A stretch of DNA of 8,866 nt from Muribaculaceae bacterium (GTDB lineage Bacteria > Bacteroidota > Bacteroidia > Bacteroidales > Muribaculaceae): positions 1 to 8,866 of the forward strand of contig JAFLTK010000053.1 in assembly GCA_022511505.1 (NCBI GenBank), read 5' to 3'. Numbering within the stretch: position 1 is the stretch's first letter; every line of letters starts with the position of its first letter. Both the position numbers and the translations under genes were made by a program. The notes beneath the pieces were generated by a model that saw only the letters and a list, made by a program, of their open reading frames with translations, did not search any database and had not been told where the DNA came from. This document shows, in pieces, positions 6,857 through 8,866 of the stretch.

Positions 6857-7632
6857 TTGCTACTGTCGGCTTTTTTGAGGTCGATGAGTCGGCGGGCAAT
6901 CTGATGGGCAAGGTAGGTCGATTTGAATGTCTCTCGGGCAATTGCGCGCCCCTGAGGCCCGTCCATGAAGGCTCCGTCGGCGATATAGTTTTTGAGGAAT
7001 GCTTTTGTGGCGGCAAGGAGAGGATGCGGGAGGCGGGCTCCTTTGCTTTGCTCGGCGAGCCGCTGGCCGCTGAGGGCGGCGTGGCGTCGCTGGGTGGCGA
7101 CATATTCCTCGATGGTGTCACAGCGATAGTGAAGCAGGTCGCCGCTGAGGCGACACGGGCGCACCTGGTCGTGGAAAATGACGCGCTCGGCGACCTCGCG
7201 CAGGTTCCAGTTGGCATATCGCTTGTCAAAAAGACGCACCTGCACGTCGGGGTACCAGCCCGAGTGGCGCACCGGCTCGCCACAGAAGAAATTCAGCCTC
7301 GGGAAGCAATAGCCGCGGTGTTTGAAACCCACCTCCTTGAGTTTGATAATCTCGGCGCTGAGGGCGGGCGACAGACACTCGTCGGCATCGATAGCGAGGA
7401 CGTAGGAGTGGGTGGCGAGCGATGTGGCAAACTGTCGCTGAGCGCCATAGCCGTGCATCCGGCGCGTGACGACGCGACACCCGCGGCGGCGACAGATCTC
7501 GACCGTCGCGTCGCTCGAGCAGGCATCGACGACTATTATCTCGTCGGCAACGCCGGCGAGCGAGTCGATACACGCCTCGACGCGATTCTGCTCGTTGAAG
7601 GTGATGATGGTGGCTGAAATATGGTTCTTCAT
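6853..7632 (-). CDS. GT2 glycosyltransferase, WaaE/KdtX-like LPS core enzyme
   Basis: I place the start at the ATG at 7632, giving 259 residues beginning MKNHISATIITFNEQ. The frame stays open to 7794, but that extension is low-complexity Ser/Thr/Pro sequence lying over the S66 gene and is not credible. The GT-A fold is clear: SATIITFNE (6-14), DEIIVVDACSSDAT (30-43), GYGAQRQFA (61-69), the metal-binding IDADE (81-85, DxD D82-A83-D84), and GWYPDVQVRLFDKR (125-138). This combination is typical of the WaaE/KdtX branch, which adds a sugar such as glucose to the LPS inner core from a nucleotide-sugar on the cytoplasmic face. There is no membrane segment. The gene lies 13 bases after the S66 stop and overlaps the LPS kinase by 4 bases. 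Donor and acceptor cannot be decided from sequence. Confidence 0.88.
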   Translation of the reverse strand: MKNHISATIITFNEQNRVEACIDSLAGVADEIIVVDACSSDATVEICRRRGCRVVTRRMHGYGAQRQFATSLATHSYVLAIDADECLSPALSAEIIKLKEVGFKHRGYCFPRLNFFCGEPVRHSGWYPDVQVRLFDKRYANWNLREVAERVIFHDQVRPCRLSGDLLHYRCDTIEEYVATQRRHAALSGQRLAEQSKGARLPHPLLAATKAFLKNYIADGAFMDGPQGRAIARETFKSTYLAHQIARRLIDLKKADSSK

Positions 7633-7645
7633 GGATGGCGGTAGG

Positions 7646-8554
7646 TTAGGTTGGTGACTGCTCGATGGTTGCACCGAGCGCGGTGACGTCGAGTGTGACC
7701 GATACGCCCTCGATGAGGGGGACGTTGTGGTCAACGTGGCCCACCGGGGCTTCAAACATGACGGGGTAGTTGTAGCCGTCGATGACGCGCGCAATCATCT
7801 GCTCCATTGTTTCATGGTCAAAATCAGGCGAATACTCGGTAAAACGCCCCACAATCAGGCCTTTCAGTCGGGCGAGGACGCCGCTGAGTCTTAGCGAGTA
7901 CATCATGCGCTCGATTTTGTAGATGGGTTCTGAAACGTCTTCGATAAAGAGGATGGTATCGGGGCGCAGGATGTCGTAGGGGGTGCCGATAAGTCCGGTC
8001 AGGACGGCAAGGTTTCCGCCGTAGAGTGTACCGGTTACGCGACCGAGGCGGTTGAGGGGGTTAGCAGGAGCGGTGAAGGTGTTGCCGCGACCGTGGAGGA
8101 TGTTGAACAAGGCCGCGGTGTCTTCGTCGCCACCGCGATTGTCGGCAATATGCTTGGCCATCGGCGAGTGGATTGAGGCGATGCCCTGAGAGGCCATCAG
8201 GCCGTGAAGTGCCGAGATGTCGCTGTAGCCGATTACCCATTTAGGGTCGTGGCGCAGGTTGAGCCGACTGAGGCGCTCGAGCAGATGGACGACGCCATAA
8301 CCGCCTCGAGAGCAGAGAATTGCGCGTGTAGACGGGTCGGCAAACGCTTGCTCAAGGTCGGCGGCACGTTGCTCGGGAGTGCCGGCAAAACTGCCGTGGC
8401 GCGCAAAGGTCGACGCCGTCACGTATGGGTTCCACCCCTGCTCCTGAAGGTAGGGGATGGCGCGATAGACGTTCTGGGGCTTGATGATGCCCGCGGGCGA
8501 CACTATTGCGATGCGGTCGCCGGCCGTCAGTGGGCGTGGAATAAGGGTTTTCAT
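7646..8554 (-). CDS. LD-carboxypeptidase, peptidase family S66 (LdcA/MccF-like)
   Basis: The 302-residue protein has the normal length and order for family S66. It starts with LTAGDRIAIVSPAG (9-22), continues through AILCSRGGYGVVHLL (78-92), and has the nucleophile S111 in GYSDIS (109-114). The Glu E205 lies in FIEDVSEP (203-210) and the His H273 in VGHVDHN (271-277), so the Ser-Glu-His triad is complete. LdcA enzymes remove the terminal D-Ala from murein tetrapeptides in the cytoplasm during cell wall recycling; MccF relatives cleave microcin C-type peptide-nucleotides. No signal peptide is visible, in keeping with a cytoplasmic enzyme. The start is 9 bases after the radical SAM stop, and the stop is 13 bases before the glycosyltransferase. 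LdcA-like function is more likely here because the next two genes concern the envelope, but MccF-like activity cannot be excluded. Confidence 0.92.
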   Translation of the reverse strand: MKTLIPRPLTAGDRIAIVSPAGIIKPQNVYRAIPYLQEQGWNPYVTASTFARHGSFAGTPEQRAADLEQAFADPSTRAILCSRGGYGVVHLLERLSRLNLRHDPKWVIGYSDISALHGLMASQGIASIHSPMAKHIADNRGGDEDTAALFNILHGRGNTFTAPANPLNRLGRVTGTLYGGNLAVLTGLIGTPYDILRPDTILFIEDVSEPIYKIERMMYSLRLSGVLARLKGLIVGRFTEYSPDFDHETMEQMIARVIDGYNYPVMFEAPVGHVDHNVPLIEGVSVTLDVTALGATIEQSPT

Positions 8555-8563
8555 CGGCAGTTA

Positions 8564-8866
8564 TCAGTTGACAGTGACATTTCTAATTCCGGCAGCCTCC
8601 ATTTTCCGGGCGATGGCCGTCAACTCGTCGCGACCGACGGCGCTGAGGGTCTTGCAGGGGGTAGGACGGTCGATGGAGTAAAGCATGACGCCGCGGGGCG
8701 CAATCTCGGTGATGGCGGCGATGAGCGCGTCGACCTCGGCGGGGGTTGTATTGTCGACGGGAGTGCCGTCGGGGGCCGTTCCGCGCAGTATCATCGTCTG
8801 GATGATGCAATCGCCGTCGAGTCGCTTGATGCCGTCGATGGCGCGCCGCGGGTCATAGCCGGGGTT
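8564..8866 (-). CDS. Radical SAM family protein, C-terminal 100 residues only
   Basis: The frame runs off the right edge of the window. The visible 100 residues begin NPGYDPRRAIDGIKRLDGD, continue with CIIQTMILRG, and end with VMLYSIDRPTPCKTLSAVGRDEL and a final helix-strand. A YSIDR-x-TP segment followed by a K-x-L-x-x-V-x-R-x-E/D-L helix is what I recall from the C-terminal part of a Bacteroidales radical SAM protein family. The CxxxCxxC cluster-binding motif would be in the missing N-terminal part, so the assignment rests on the tail alone. The Met at 8794 is internal, not the start. The gene ends with two stop codons in a row (TGA TAA), 9 bases before the S66 gene, and is the first visible gene of the operon. 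The substrate is unknown. Confidence 0.65.
   Translation of the reverse strand, partial: NPGYDPRRAIDGIKRLDGDCIIQTMILRGTAPDGTPVDNTTPAEVDALIAAITEIAPRGVMLYSIDRPTPCKTLSAVGRDELTAIARKMEAAGIRNVTVN

Noticed and set aside
6904..7617. Long plus-strand open frame (237 codons) opposite the glycosyltransferase
   Set aside because: It is antisense to a well-supported GT2 gene; its sequence shows no family motif.
7633..7794. Upstream extension of the glycosyltransferase to an earlier ATG at 7794
   Set aside because: The added 54 residues are Ser/Thr/Pro-rich, overlap the S66 coding sequence and precede a canonical GT2 start (MKNHISATIITFNE).
8564..8794. Treating the right-end frame as a complete 76-residue protein
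   Set aside because: The frame stays open to the window edge and the preceding residues fit the same protein family, so the Met at 8794 is internal.

Overview
The window looks like a Bacteroidota chromosome, most likely Bacteroidales; I would not name a genus. Three things suggest this: none of the visible start codons has a clear GGAGG-type Shine-Dalgarno sequence and upstream bases are A/T-rich instead; the nucleoside kinase has the long N-terminally extended form common in Bacteroidales; and the radical SAM fragment and WYL regulator resemble Bacteroidales families. These are recognition from memory, not searches. No tRNA, rRNA, CRISPR array, integrase or complete insertion sequence is visible.

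Left part, plus strand, 1-4000: three tightly packed genes in one direction. They are a 5'-truncated protein with a phospholipase-D-like HDR...GKG signature (1-738), a NERD nuclease-related domain fused to a UvrD/Rep-type SF1 helicase (744-2945), and a WYL-domain transcription regulator (2948-4000). Gaps are 5 and 2 bases, so this is almost certainly one transcript. The first two genes are strongly AT-rich (a sampled 60-base row at 2101 is about 27% GC). The WYL gene is intermediate (about 48% in the row at 3301), and the operon to the right is GC-rich (about 65% in the row at 5101). A putative nuclease-helicase, an unfamiliar partner and a WYL regulator in AT-rich DNA has the look of an anti-phage or genome-surveillance module. 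I do not recognise it as a named system, and it is the most interesting part of the window.

Middle, 4001-4343: a non-coding gap between convergent transcription units. It holds a cluster of TTTARCCCAA repeats in direct and inverted orientation, then several short hairpins, one of which may be a terminator.

Right part, minus strand, 4344-8866: a compact operon read right to left. It encodes a radical SAM protein (3' part only), an S66 LD-carboxypeptidase, a WaaE/KdtX-like GT2 glycosyltransferase, an LPS-core-kinase-like protein and a nucleoside kinase. Gaps are 9, 13, -4 and 11 bases. The middle genes point to cell-envelope work: lipopolysaccharide inner core assembly and phosphorylation, and murein peptide recycling. 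The nucleoside kinase and radical SAM protein look like co-transcribed housekeeping genes.
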